Positions 1-5,087 of a stretch of DNA of 8,520 nucleotides are shown in pieces. The position numbers were made by a program, and so were the translations under genes. This DNA is from DATMNI01 sp035570275 (lineage in GTDB: Bacteria > Acidobacteriota > Terriglobia > Bryobacterales > Bryobacteraceae): assembly GCA_035570275.1 (NCBI GenBank), contig DATMNI010000350.1:1-8520 (forward strand), in the 5' to 3' direction. The notes below the pieces were generated by a model. The model ran no database searches. It saw only the letters and a program-made list of their open reading frames with translations, and was not told where the DNA came from. Each line of letters starts with the position of its first letter. The stretch's first letter is position 1.

Positions 1-2
1 TT

Positions 3-272
3 GCAAGTCTTACGATCAAAGATGCGGTTCGGTTCGAGGATTACAAACGGACGGTGCTGCCATCGATGGAGAAATACGGTGGGCGATTCGTTGCCCGCGG
101 CGGCCCGATTCACGTTCTCGAGGGAGAGTGGCCGCGCGAACGGCTGATCATCGGCGAGTTTCCCAGCATGGAGCGGGCGCGAGAGTGGTGGGATTCGCCA
201 GAATACGCCGAGCCGAAGGCGCTGCGCCAAGCCACGACGGACTCGGAATTGGTAATTGTTCAGGGCGTGTAG
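3..272 (+). CDS. DUF1330 family protein, 5' end cut by the window
   Basis: The frame is open from the left edge to a TAG at 270-272 and gives 89 residues. The translation has the run of features typical of DUF1330 proteins: a KYGGRF..RGG segment, then VLEG.W.RERL, then the signature EFPSMERAREWWDSPEY, then a final ELVIVQGV strand. These are small stand-alone ferredoxin-fold (dimeric alpha/beta barrel) proteins of about 95-100 residues, so only some ten N-terminal residues should be missing. The in-frame GTG at 54 lies inside the conserved part (YKRTVLPSMEKYGG) and is not the true start. The biochemical role of the family is not established, so none is given here. The frame is undamaged, unlike the remnants that follow, so the gene is probably functional. 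It is followed by about 77 bases with no feature I recognise. Confidence 0.85.
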   Translation, partial: ASLTIKDAVRFEDYKRTVLPSMEKYGGRFVARGGPIHVLEGEWPRERLIIGEFPSMERAREWWDSPEYAEPKALRQATTDSELVIVQGV

Positions 273-349
273 TCGAAGGCCAAAAGGAAAGAGACAAAGC
301 GCAAAAGGGCCCATCGGTTATCGGCTCATCACACGGGTGAGGTGAATCA

Positions 350-529
350 GTGAAGGTGTGCGTTGTTCATTGTCCTCGGTTCATCATAAGAATAGTCCTC
401 GCCCCGGTACTCACCTTCGCCTGCCTGGAGGCGGGGATTGCGCAAGCACAGGAATCGACCGCTCACGAGCCATCGGCGGCTGAGAACGATCCACCGTCGA
501 GGCTAGCAAACAGGCGGCGATTCCATTAG
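350..529 (+). pseudogene. Signal-peptide N-terminus of a lost exported protein (59 codons)
   Basis: A GTG start at 350 sits five bases after a good Shine-Dalgarno sequence (GAGGTGA, 339-345). It opens a 59-codon frame ending at TAG 527-529. The first ~33 residues form a classic Sec signal peptide: a basic segment (PRFIIR), a hydrophobic core (IVLAPVLTFACL), and a signal peptidase I site with A-Q-A before QES. After cleavage only ~26 residues remain. They are polar and disordered-looking, then turn basic (RLANRRRFH) just before the stop. I read it as the start of an exported protein whose body was deleted. The RND pump tail downstream suggests it could have been an outer-membrane factor or membrane-fusion protein of a metal-efflux operon, but nothing in the peptide itself proves that. 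The frame may still be translated as a tiny secreted peptide. Confidence 0.5.
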
Positions 530-539
530 CGAATGGTGA

Positions 540-602
540 AGAACGCGCGATTACGTTCCCGCACTGGTGATTCACGGCGACGCGGATCGCACTGTGCCTA
601 TC
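540..602 (+). pseudogene. Scrap of an alpha/beta hydrolase (haloperoxidase-like) acid loop
   Basis: Read in the frame of 540 there is a short stretch, VPALVIHGDADRTVPI (558-605), that closely resembles the strand and loop carrying the catalytic aspartate in haloperoxidase-type alpha/beta hydrolases (consensus PTLVIHGDAD..VPF). A TGA at 537-539 closes the frame upstream. Just downstream the resemblance stops, and a different frame becomes recognisable as an RND pump. Neither the nucleophile elbow nor the catalytic histidine region is present nearby, so this is a fossil of about 20 codons and not a gene. The match is short. The motif is distinctive enough that I favour homology over chance, but not strongly. 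Confidence 0.45.
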
Positions 603-603
603 G

Positions 604-933
604 GTGGCCTCGGGGCTGCGGCCCGCGCTCGCCGATCTCCAGGCGACGATCGTGGAAGGCGCCGCAAAGCGGCTGCGTCCGAAGTTCATGACCGTGGCGA
701 CGATGTTCGTCGGGTTGATACCGATCATGTGGGCCACCGGCGCCGGGTCCGACGTGTGGAAGCGAATCGTCGCGCCGATGGTTGGCGGCATCTTTACCTC
801 GTTCGTCCTCGAGCTCGTCGTCTACCCGGCGATCTACGAAATTTGGAAATGGCACTTCGAAATGAAGCGCGCCTGCGCCGAAGCGCAGCCCGCCGCGCTT
901 GTCGCCCTGCCGTCACCCGAGGCGCCGGCGTGA
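604..933 (+). pseudogene. C-terminal remnant of a CusA/CzcA-type RND metal-efflux pump
   Basis: The translation from about 628 onward matches the extreme C-terminus of heavy-metal RND inner-membrane pumps. It has the ATIVEGAAKRLRPKFMT block, then a membrane segment (VATMFVGLIPIMWA), then GAGSDVWKRIVAPMVGG, then the last membrane helix (FTSFVLELVVYPAIYEIWK), and a short tail ending at TGA 931-933. Intact pumps of this family have about 1,030-1,050 residues, so only the last tenth is left. The frame is closed upstream by TGA at 568-570, and the preceding bases belong to an unrelated hydrolase fragment, so a deletion or rearrangement junction lies near 603-628. The remaining part has no internal stops, which suggests a fairly recent loss. 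Such pumps export Cu/Ag or Co/Zn/Cd with a fusion protein and an outer-membrane channel. This remnant cannot do that, and which metal it handled cannot be told. Confidence 0.85.
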
Positions 934-970
934 GTGTAGCCGCACTCCGCGTATCACCATCGGACGCACG

Positions 971-1302
971 ATGCCCAAGCTCACCGTCTCGGAGCATGAC
1001 GAAGAGGGGATGTCGCGTCTGCCCGGCGGCGGCCTGCGACGTCGATCGTTAAGCTCGCCGAGTTCCTCTCAACGCTCGCCGCCGTCAAACGGCCGGCCGA
1101 GGACCGCACCGGCCTCAACGATCTTTAAGATTTTCGCCTCGACCTGCACGAGGTCACCGGCCCCTGGATCTCCGACCCCGAGCGGCATGCCGCGCCTTCA
1201 ATCGCAACCGTCATTCACGAGCAGCTCGGACTGCGGCTCAACGGTTGCAAGTCGGGTATTGAGGTCTTCGTAGTCGATCACGTCGAACGGCCGACCGCCA
1301 AC
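971..1302 (+). pseudogene. TIGR03435 family protein, C-terminal part, frameshifted and stopped
   Basis: Three pieces of one family line up in order. Frame of 971 gives a GPKL-like start (MPKLTVSEH) and GMSRLPGGGLR. At about 1036 the reading must slip by one base to the frame of 1045, giving IVKLAEFLSTLAAVKRP and DRTGLNDL. That frame is cut by TAA at 1126-1128, then continues as DFRLDL and, from 1201, the family's C-terminal signature HEQLGLRLNGCKSGIEVFVV followed by DHVERPTAN. TIGR03435 proteins normally end right after such a DHVE.PT.N motif. Here the next codon is TGC and the frame reads on to a TAA at 1402, so the native stop seems lost too. The N-terminal half of the family is absent; only 37 bases separate it from the RND remnant. 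The family is expanded in Solibacter-like acidobacteria and its function is unknown. Dead gene. Confidence 0.82.
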
Positions 1303-1445
1303 TGCCCGCGAGAGCTGGCGTGTAACGCGGCCTTTTCCTTTAGGAGCCGCGACCCGCCGCAATGGGATAGCGCTCTCCCTTCTCGGGAAGGAACCGGATA
1401 TTAAGCATCGCGAGCGGGTCGTGGCATACCCCGATTGAACCACGA

Positions 1446-1459
1446 ATCTACTCGTAGAT
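1446..1459. repeat. Short perfect inverted repeat between the TIGR03435 remnant and the tRNA
   Basis: ATCTAC-TC-GTAGAT reads the same on both strands apart from the two central bases. It lies 44 bases beyond the 3' end of the tRNA-Arg gene and could help end the tRNA transcript. No run of T follows it in either direction, so it is not a standard intrinsic terminator. The rest of 1303-1502 holds only the read-through tail of the TIGR03435 remnant and unremarkable sequence. Confidence 0.3.
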
Positions 1460-1502
1460 ACCCCTGACGAGTTCTTGTGGATTCTGTAAGTTGTTGATTT
1501 TA

Positions 1503-1579
1503 TGGTGCGCCCGGACAGATTTGAACTGCCGACCTACTGGTTCGAAGCCAGCCGCTCTATCCAGCTGAGCTACGGGCGC
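1503..1579 (-). tRNA. tRNA-Arg (anticodon TCG), CCA encoded
   Basis: On the - strand a complete cloverleaf can be folded. The acceptor stem GCGCCCG pairs with CGGGCGC. The D-arm is GCTC...GAGC with the loop AGCTGGATA. The anticodon stem GCTGG/CCAGT (one G-T pair) closes the loop CTTCGAA, which places TCG at positions 34-36. The variable region is AGGTC, and the T-arm is GGCAG-TTCAAAT-CTGTC. The discriminator base is A, followed by a genomically encoded CCA (1503-1505 on the + strand as TGG). Anticodon TCG reads CGA and, by wobble, other CGN arginine codons. All stems are intact, so the gene should be functional. It faces away from the scpA operon and stands alone. Its 3' end abuts the stretch of gene remnants at 350-1302. 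Confidence 0.97.
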
Positions 1580-1591
1580 ACGACATTGTTG

Positions 1592-1622
1592 ATTCTAGCA
1601 GGAGGGAGGATCGGTGTGCTAA
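1592..1622 (-). promoter_or_regulatory. Possible sigma-70-type promoter of tRNA-Arg
   Basis: Reading the - strand, TAGAAT (1592-1597, five of six matches to TATAAT) lies 12 bases before the first base of the tRNA. TTAGCA (1617-1622, four of six matches to TTGACA) lies 19 bases further up. The -10 position would give a very short leader, as is usual for tRNA genes. The -35 match and the 19-base spacing are weak, so only the -10 element is at all persuasive. Confidence 0.4.
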
Positions 1623-1688
1623 CCGGGTTTTGGCTCGGGTGCTAAACGCTCTCCGGATTTGGCGAAGGTCGGCGGCTGGCGGAATCTG

Positions 1689-1701
1689 GGCCAACATGGC
1701 C
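1689..1701. promoter_or_regulatory. Dyad motif, copy 1 (GGCCA-ACA-TGGCC)
   Basis: A perfect 5-bp inverted repeat with a 3-base centre, upstream of scpA. It resembles the second copy 67 bases away. Paired dyads of this kind are typical of binding sites for dimeric regulators, but no regulator is known here. Confidence 0.4.
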
Positions 1702-1754
1702 TAGAAGTTGAAGGCGTAACCCTCTTGTTTTCAATAGAACGTCTTGAAATTATT

Positions 1755-1769
1755 GGGCCACATTGGCCC
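1755..1769. promoter_or_regulatory. Dyad motif, copy 2 (GGGCCA-CAT-TGGCCC)
   Basis: A perfect 6-bp inverted repeat with a 3-base centre. It shares the core GGCCA-N3-TGGCC with copy 1. The centre-to-centre distance of 67 bases is a little over six turns of DNA. It sits 165 bases before the scpA start and could be an operator. It could also form a short RNA hairpin if transcribed. Confidence 0.42.
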
Positions 1770-1840
1770 GGATGTGCGGCGAAGGCTGGAAAGCTGCTTG
1801 CTAAACCGCGGGGGCTGTTGTCAATCGCCCGGGAGGCGTA

Positions 1841-1865
1841 TTGGCAATCCGCCGCAGGTTGCCAA
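1841..1865 (+). repeat. Hairpin in the scpA leader region
   Basis: TTGGCAA at 1841-1847 pairs perfectly with TTGCCAA at 1859-1865. After a bulged T, CC (1849-1850) pairs with GG (1857-1858), leaving a 6-base GC-rich loop. It lies 69 bases before the scpA start. There is no following T run, so it does not look like an intrinsic terminator. It could be a structured element of the mRNA leader. Confidence 0.4.
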
Positions 1866-1933
1866 CTGCTCCACTAAGGCCACGAAGGCGGTTCCAGCAC
1901 GTAGGGACGGGCCGCATGCTATCGTGATTAATA

Positions 1934-2722
1934 GTGTCATCGCCGCTGAACTTTCACCTGGAACAATACGACGGGCCGCTCGACCTGCTGCTGGATCTCA
2001 TCCGCAAGCAGCAGATCGACATCAAGGATATCCCCATCGCCACCATTACCTCGCAGTATCTTCAGTACATGGAAAAGGCCAGGGAAATGGATATCGACCT
2101 GGGGGCCGAATTCGTCTACATGGCGGCCACGCTGATCCATATCAAGTCCAAAATGCTGCTTCCGCGCGACCCGGCACTGGAAAAAGAGGGTGAGGACGGC
2201 GAAGATCCCCGGCAGGAACTGGTCGACCGCCTCCTCGAACACGAGCGCTTCAAGAACGCGGCCGAAATGCTCCAGCAAAAGCGCATGATCGAAGAGAACG
2301 TCTGGTCCAATCCCCAGATCAAAGCCTTCGTCTCCGAAGACGACGACCCCGGCCTGGCCATCACGCTCTTCGACCTGGTCAAAGCCTTCGGAGAAATGTT
2401 GGAACGCACCAAGAACCGCCCCATCTACGAGGTGGAGGCGGCCGATGTCACGGTAGCCGACATGATCCGCTACTTGAGAGACCGTTTCGCGGACGCCGAC
2501 GACAATCAGCCCGTCTTCATTATGCGGATTTTTGAACGGCAGCGCACGCGCCGCGCCATGATCGCCCTGTTTCTGGCGGTCCTGGAGATGGTCCGGATGC
2601 AGGCGGTAGTGGTTACCCAAAAAGACCTCTTCGGCGAAATCGCACTGCAGCGGCACAGCAGTTTCGAGGCCGTCTTTGCCAGCGGCCAGCCCATTGCAGC
2701 CATCGAAAAAGACTACCTCTAA
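1934..2722 (+). CDS. scpA: Segregation and condensation protein A (kleisin)
   Basis: ScpA is the kleisin that bridges the SMC heads and, with ScpB, forms the bacterial condensin used to compact and segregate chromosomes. The 262-residue product is of normal family length. The N-terminal kleisin helices begin FHLEQYDGPLDLLLDLIRKQ (residues 7-26), the strongest signature of the family, followed by IDIKDIPIATITSQYLQY and the AATLIHIKSKMLLPRD block (64-79). An acidic linker (80-140) leads to a C-terminal winged helix (about 170-245) with RRAMIALFLAVLEMVRMQAV. The start is GTG at 1934: a TGA at 1925-1927 in the same frame blocks any earlier start, and the conserved domain begins only a few residues in. 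No clear Shine-Dalgarno sequence precedes it. It is the first gene of the operon, 6 bases before scpB. Confidence 0.97.
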   Translation: MSSPLNFHLEQYDGPLDLLLDLIRKQQIDIKDIPIATITSQYLQYMEKAREMDIDLGAEFVYMAATLIHIKSKMLLPRDPALEKEGEDGEDPRQELVDRLLEHERFKNAAEMLQQKRMIEENVWSNPQIKAFVSEDDDPGLAITLFDLVKAFGEMLERTKNRPIYEVEAADVTVADMIRYLRDRFADADDNQPVFIMRIFERQRTRRAMIALFLAVLEMVRMQAVVVTQKDLFGEIALQRHSSFEAVFASGQPIAAIEKDYL

Positions 2723-2728
2723 TCACGC

Positions 2729-3781
2729 ATGGAAGACCTGGAAATTCAACCCGAGCCCATCGAGGTTCCCGAAGCGTCCGAGCCGTTGGGCGATGCGTCC
2801 GAGCCGTTGGGCGATGCGTCCGGGCCGTTGGGCGCAGCGTCCGAACCGGGCCGCGACCATGAGGCAGCCGTTTCCGAGGAATGCGTTCCCGAGGCAGCCC
2901 AACTCTCGATGGAAGAACTCCTTTCCGCGTCCGAGCCCGCGCCGCCTCCCGTCCCCCTGGAAGACGCTCAACTCCGCGCCGTCCTGGAGGCCATCGTCTA
3001 CGTTGCCGAAGAGCCGCTGACGCTGGCGCAACTGGCGTCCGCGCTGCAGCAACCCGCCGTGCAGATCCACAGTCTGTTGGACCAACTGATCGCCGAGTTC
3101 GATAAACCGGAACACGGTATCTCCATTCGGGAAGTTGCCGGCGGCTACAAAATGACCACCAAGGCGGAGCACCATGAGGCCGTCCGCAACTTCGTCAAGG
3201 GCCTCAAGCCGCCGCTCAAGCTTTCGCTCCCCGCGCTGGAGACGCTGGCCGTGATCGCCTACAAACAGCCCGTGACGGGGCCGGAGATCATGGAGATCCG
3301 CGGCGTCCAGGGCGCCGGGGTGCTCAAGACGCTGCTGGACCGCAAGCTGATCGCCGTGGCCGGGCGCAAGAACGTCATCGGCAAGCCGATTCTGTACAAG
3401 ACCACGAAGGAATTCCTGATCCAGTTCGGCCTCAAGGATCTGACCGAGCTCCCATCGTTGAAGGAATTCGAAGAAATCAGGCGCATGGCATTCTCCGACG
3501 AGCCGGCCGGGGAAACGGGGGCCGGGGGCTCAGAAGCGGGGGCCGGGGGCCAGGGGCCAGGGGCCGGGGAAGAGGCGGAAACGGAGGCCGGGGACCAGGG
3601 CTCAGGGGCCGCGGCGGAAGTATCCGAGGTCCCACCCCCAGTTACAGGACCCGAAACGGCGGTCACGGAGGCCACCTTCACCCCGATTCCCTTACCTGAA
3701 ACCGCGGTTGCAGGCGGCGCCGAGTCCGCAGACGCCCCGGCCCCAGGCCCGCGGCCCCTGGCCCCCGAACCGGAGTCCTGA
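2729..3781 (+). CDS. scpB: Segregation and condensation protein B with long low-complexity tails
   Basis: ScpB binds the ScpA kleisin as a dimer of tandem winged-helix domains and regulates the SMC ring. The conserved part is residues 78-257. It holds the first winged helix (LEDAQLRAVLEAIVYVAEEP, 77-96), the link GISIREVAGGYKMTTK (130-145), and the second winged helix with ALETLAVIAYKQPVTGPEI (169-187) and EIRGV. The domain closes with GRKNVIGKPILYKTTKEFL (212-230) and the KDLTELPSL end. At 350 residues it is far longer than usual (roughly 180-220). Residues 15-40 are encoded by a 21-bp tandem repeat. Residues 258-350 are a Gly/Ala/Glu/Pro-rich tail written in G-rich and then C-rich DNA. An in-frame ATG at 2909 (residue 61) could be the real start, which would skip the repeat. 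Its TGA shares one base with the ATG of the next gene. Confidence 0.95.
   Translation: MEDLEIQPEPIEVPEASEPLGDASEPLGDASGPLGAASEPGRDHEAAVSEECVPEAAQLSMEELLSASEPAPPPVPLEDAQLRAVLEAIVYVAEEPLTLAQLASALQQPAVQIHSLLDQLIAEFDKPEHGISIREVAGGYKMTTKAEHHEAVRNFVKGLKPPLKLSLPALETLAVIAYKQPVTGPEIMEIRGVQGAGVLKTLLDRKLIAVAGRKNVIGKPILYKTTKEFLIQFGLKDLTELPSLKEFEEIRRMAFSDEPAGETGAGGSEAGAGGQGPGAGEEAETEAGDQGSGAAAEVSEVPPPVTGPETAVTEATFTPIPLPETAVAGGAESADAPAPGPRPLAPEPES
2774..2848 (+). repeat. 21-bp tandem repeat in the 5' part of scpB
   Basis: Three consecutive 21-bp units (2774-2794, 2795-2815, 2816-2836) are followed by a partial fourth (2837-2848). The first two are identical. The third differs at a few bases (GGG for GAG, GCA for GAT). 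Each unit encodes A-S-E/G-P-L-G-D/A. Because 21 is divisible by three, changes in copy number keep the frame open. Confidence 0.9.
3515..3766 (+). repeat. G-rich and C-rich inverted repeat blocks in the 3' end of scpB
   Basis: A G-rich block (about 3515-3610) is built from repeated GGGGCC and GGGGCCAG units. A complementary C-rich block lies at 3735-3766. An exact 14-bp match exists between 3545-3558 (GGGGGCCAGGGGCC) and the reverse complement of 3753-3766. A second, nearly perfect 13-bp match joins 3557-3569 and 3735-3747. The transcript could fold into a long-stem hairpin, and the G-rich strand has several runs of four or five G that could form a quadruplex. Confidence 0.8.
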
Positions 3782-4521
3782 TGCCCGAAGAACGCCTCCA
3801 GAAGATCCTGTCCCAAACCGGTGTTGCCTCCAGGCGGCAGGCCGAAAAGATCATGCTGGAAGGCCGCGTCACCGTCAACGGGACGGCGGTCACCGAACTC
3901 GGCTCCAAGGCCGACCTCGAACGCGACCACATCAAGGTCGATGGCCGTCTGCTCCGGGCTCCCACGCGGCTGAGCTACATCGTTCTCAACAAACCCAACA
4001 ACACGGTGACCACGGTCCTCGACCCGGAGCGTCGCGCCACCGTAATGGAACTGCTGCGCGGCGTCAAAGAGCGAGTCTATCCGGTGGGCCGGCTGGACTA
4101 CCACAGCGAGGGCCTGCTGCTGCTCACCAACGATGGCGACGTGGCCAATGCCATCATGTCCGCATCCACGCATCTCCCCAAGGCGTATGTGGTGAAAGTG
4201 ACCGGCAAACTGTCCAGCGATCAGGAACAGCAATTCCGCGAGGGTGTCCCGCTCTCCGGGCGGCGCACCAAACCGGCCGGCCTGAAACTAATTCACTCCG
4301 CCGAGAACCCCTGGTACGAAGTACGGCTGTATGAGGGCCGCAACAACCAGATCCGCCTGATGTTCAAGCACTTCGGCCTGCTGGTGGAAAAGCTGCGCCG
4401 GGTTCGCATCGGCCCCATCGAGCTGGGCCCGCTGAAAACCGGCAAATTCCGATATCTGACCGATGAGGAAGTACAGAAGCTGAAGCGGGCCATCCGCTCC
4501 GGCGAAAAGCAACCCGTATGA
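3781..4521 (+). CDS. RsuA/RluB-family rRNA pseudouridine synthase
   Basis: The enzyme isomerises a uridine in rRNA to pseudouridine. The 246-residue product has an N-terminal S4 RNA-binding domain (EERLQKILSQTGVASRRQAE, residues 3-22, then GRVTVNG) and a catalytic domain. The catalytic aspartate is D106 in GRLDYHSEGLLLLTNDGD (103-120). Further family blocks are LNKP (69-72), KAYVVKVTGKL and the C-terminal EGRNNQIRLMF (185-195) with RRVRIGPIELG. This pattern places it in the RsuA/RluB/RluE/RluF family. Position after scpAB favours RluB (23S rRNA), but the target cannot be fixed from sequence alone. The ATG overlaps the scpB stop by one base (TGATG), which implies translational coupling. The last four bases overlap the next gene. 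Confidence 0.95.
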   Translation: MPEERLQKILSQTGVASRRQAEKIMLEGRVTVNGTAVTELGSKADLERDHIKVDGRLLRAPTRLSYIVLNKPNNTVTTVLDPERRATVMELLRGVKERVYPVGRLDYHSEGLLLLTNDGDVANAIMSASTHLPKAYVVKVTGKLSSDQEQQFREGVPLSGRRTKPAGLKLIHSAENPWYEVRLYEGRNNQIRLMFKHFGLLVEKLRRVRIGPIELGPLKTGKFRYLTDEEVQKLKRAIRSGEKQPV

Positions 4522-4919
4522 AACAGATTTCCGAGCTCCTGCATACCGCCCACACCATCGCCGTGGTCGGCCTTTCCTCCAAACGCTTCCGCCCCAGTTG
4601 CGGTGTCGCGGAATATCTGCAACACGCCGGCTACCGCATCATCCCGGTCAATCCCCTGGAGACTCAGGTTCTCGGTGAGCAAGCCTACCCGGACCTCGAA
4701 TCCATCCCTGGGCCTATTGACATCGTCGACATTTTCCGCCGGTCGGAATTCGTCCCGGAGATCGTCGAAGCCGCCATCCGCAAGGGCGCCAAGGCCATCT
4801 GGATGCAGGAAGGCGTGTACCACGAGGCCGCCGCCCGCAGGGCCGAAAAGGCCGGCCTGATCGTCATCATGGACCGCTGTATCCTGAAGGACCACCGGCG
4901 ACTGGCGTACGCTTCCTGA
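4518..4919 (+). CDS. YccU-like CoA-binding domain protein
   Basis: A 133-residue single-domain protein with the Rossmann-type CoA-binding fold. The N-terminal nucleotide loop reads IAVVGLSSKRFRPSCGVAEY (14-33). The second strand is GYRIIPVNP (38-46). Next come DIVDIFRRSEFVPEIVEAAI (68-87), KAIWMQEGVYHEAAA (92-106) and the C-terminal MDRCILKDHRRL (118-129), which carries the conserved cysteine of the family. Length and motif order match stand-alone YccU-type proteins. Such proteins bind CoA or a CoA thioester; their cellular job is not settled. The ATG overlaps the previous stop as ATGA, so it is probably co-translated with the pseudouridine synthase and is the last gene of the operon. Confidence 0.92.
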   Translation: MKQISELLHTAHTIAVVGLSSKRFRPSCGVAEYLQHAGYRIIPVNPLETQVLGEQAYPDLESIPGPIDIVDIFRRSEFVPEIVEAAIRKGAKAIWMQEGVYHEAAARRAEKAGLIVIMDRCILKDHRRLAYAS

Positions 4920-4942
4920 GCGCACCACACACCGTCGGCAAG

Positions 4943-4973
4943 CCCTGGTGTAATTGCGCCATTGCTACCGGGG
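4943..4973 (+). terminator. Weak hairpin after the scp operon
   Basis: CCCTGGT (4943-4949) can pair with ACCGGGG (4967-4973) with one G-T pair, 24 bases after the last stop codon. The loop is 17 bases and no T run follows, so this is at best a weak termination signal. Nothing else is evident in 4920-5087. Confidence 0.22.
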
Positions 4974-5087
4974 TGAAGTCATTTGTTACCACTTGCGACC
5001 ACGGCGCCGGGCAAATCTCCGGGACGCGAGTAGAGTTACGAAGAACCGCTGGACGCCAGCCAGCTCCGTGCGGTTCGCCCAGACCCT

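Larger units (their letters stand above)
1580..1933. other. Spacer between tRNA-Arg and scpA with dyads and a hairpin
   Basis: About 354 bases with no credible gene. The two short open frames here (1659-1877 and the one from 1744) have no recognisable protein character. This spacer should hold the start of the scpA operon transcript. It contains two related dyad motifs (1689-1701 and 1755-1769) and a strong hairpin (1841-1865), listed separately. A weak promoter candidate is TTGTTT at 1725-1730 followed by ATTATT near 1749-1754, which would put the second dyad directly against the -10 element. That promoter is speculative. Confidence 0.6.

Noticed and set aside
411..855. - strand open frames in the remnant region
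   Set aside because: They run opposite the recognisable RND pump fragment and show no family features of their own.
1820..1890. Possible second tRNA on the - strand, with a D-arm-like GCAG-TTGGCAAC-CTGC and an anticodon-like loop TTGCCAA (Gly GCC)
   Set aside because: No acceptor stem or proper T-arm can be formed, and the anticodon stem has a mismatch. The apparent arms come from the hairpin at 1841-1865.
1937..2656. Long - strand open frame of 239 codons opposite scpA
   Set aside because: It is the complement of a strongly conserved gene in high-GC DNA; its translation shows no family signature.
3259..4233. Long - strand open frame of 324 codons opposite scpB and the pseudouridine synthase
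   Set aside because: It spans two real genes on the other strand, and the middle is just the complement of the low-complexity tail.
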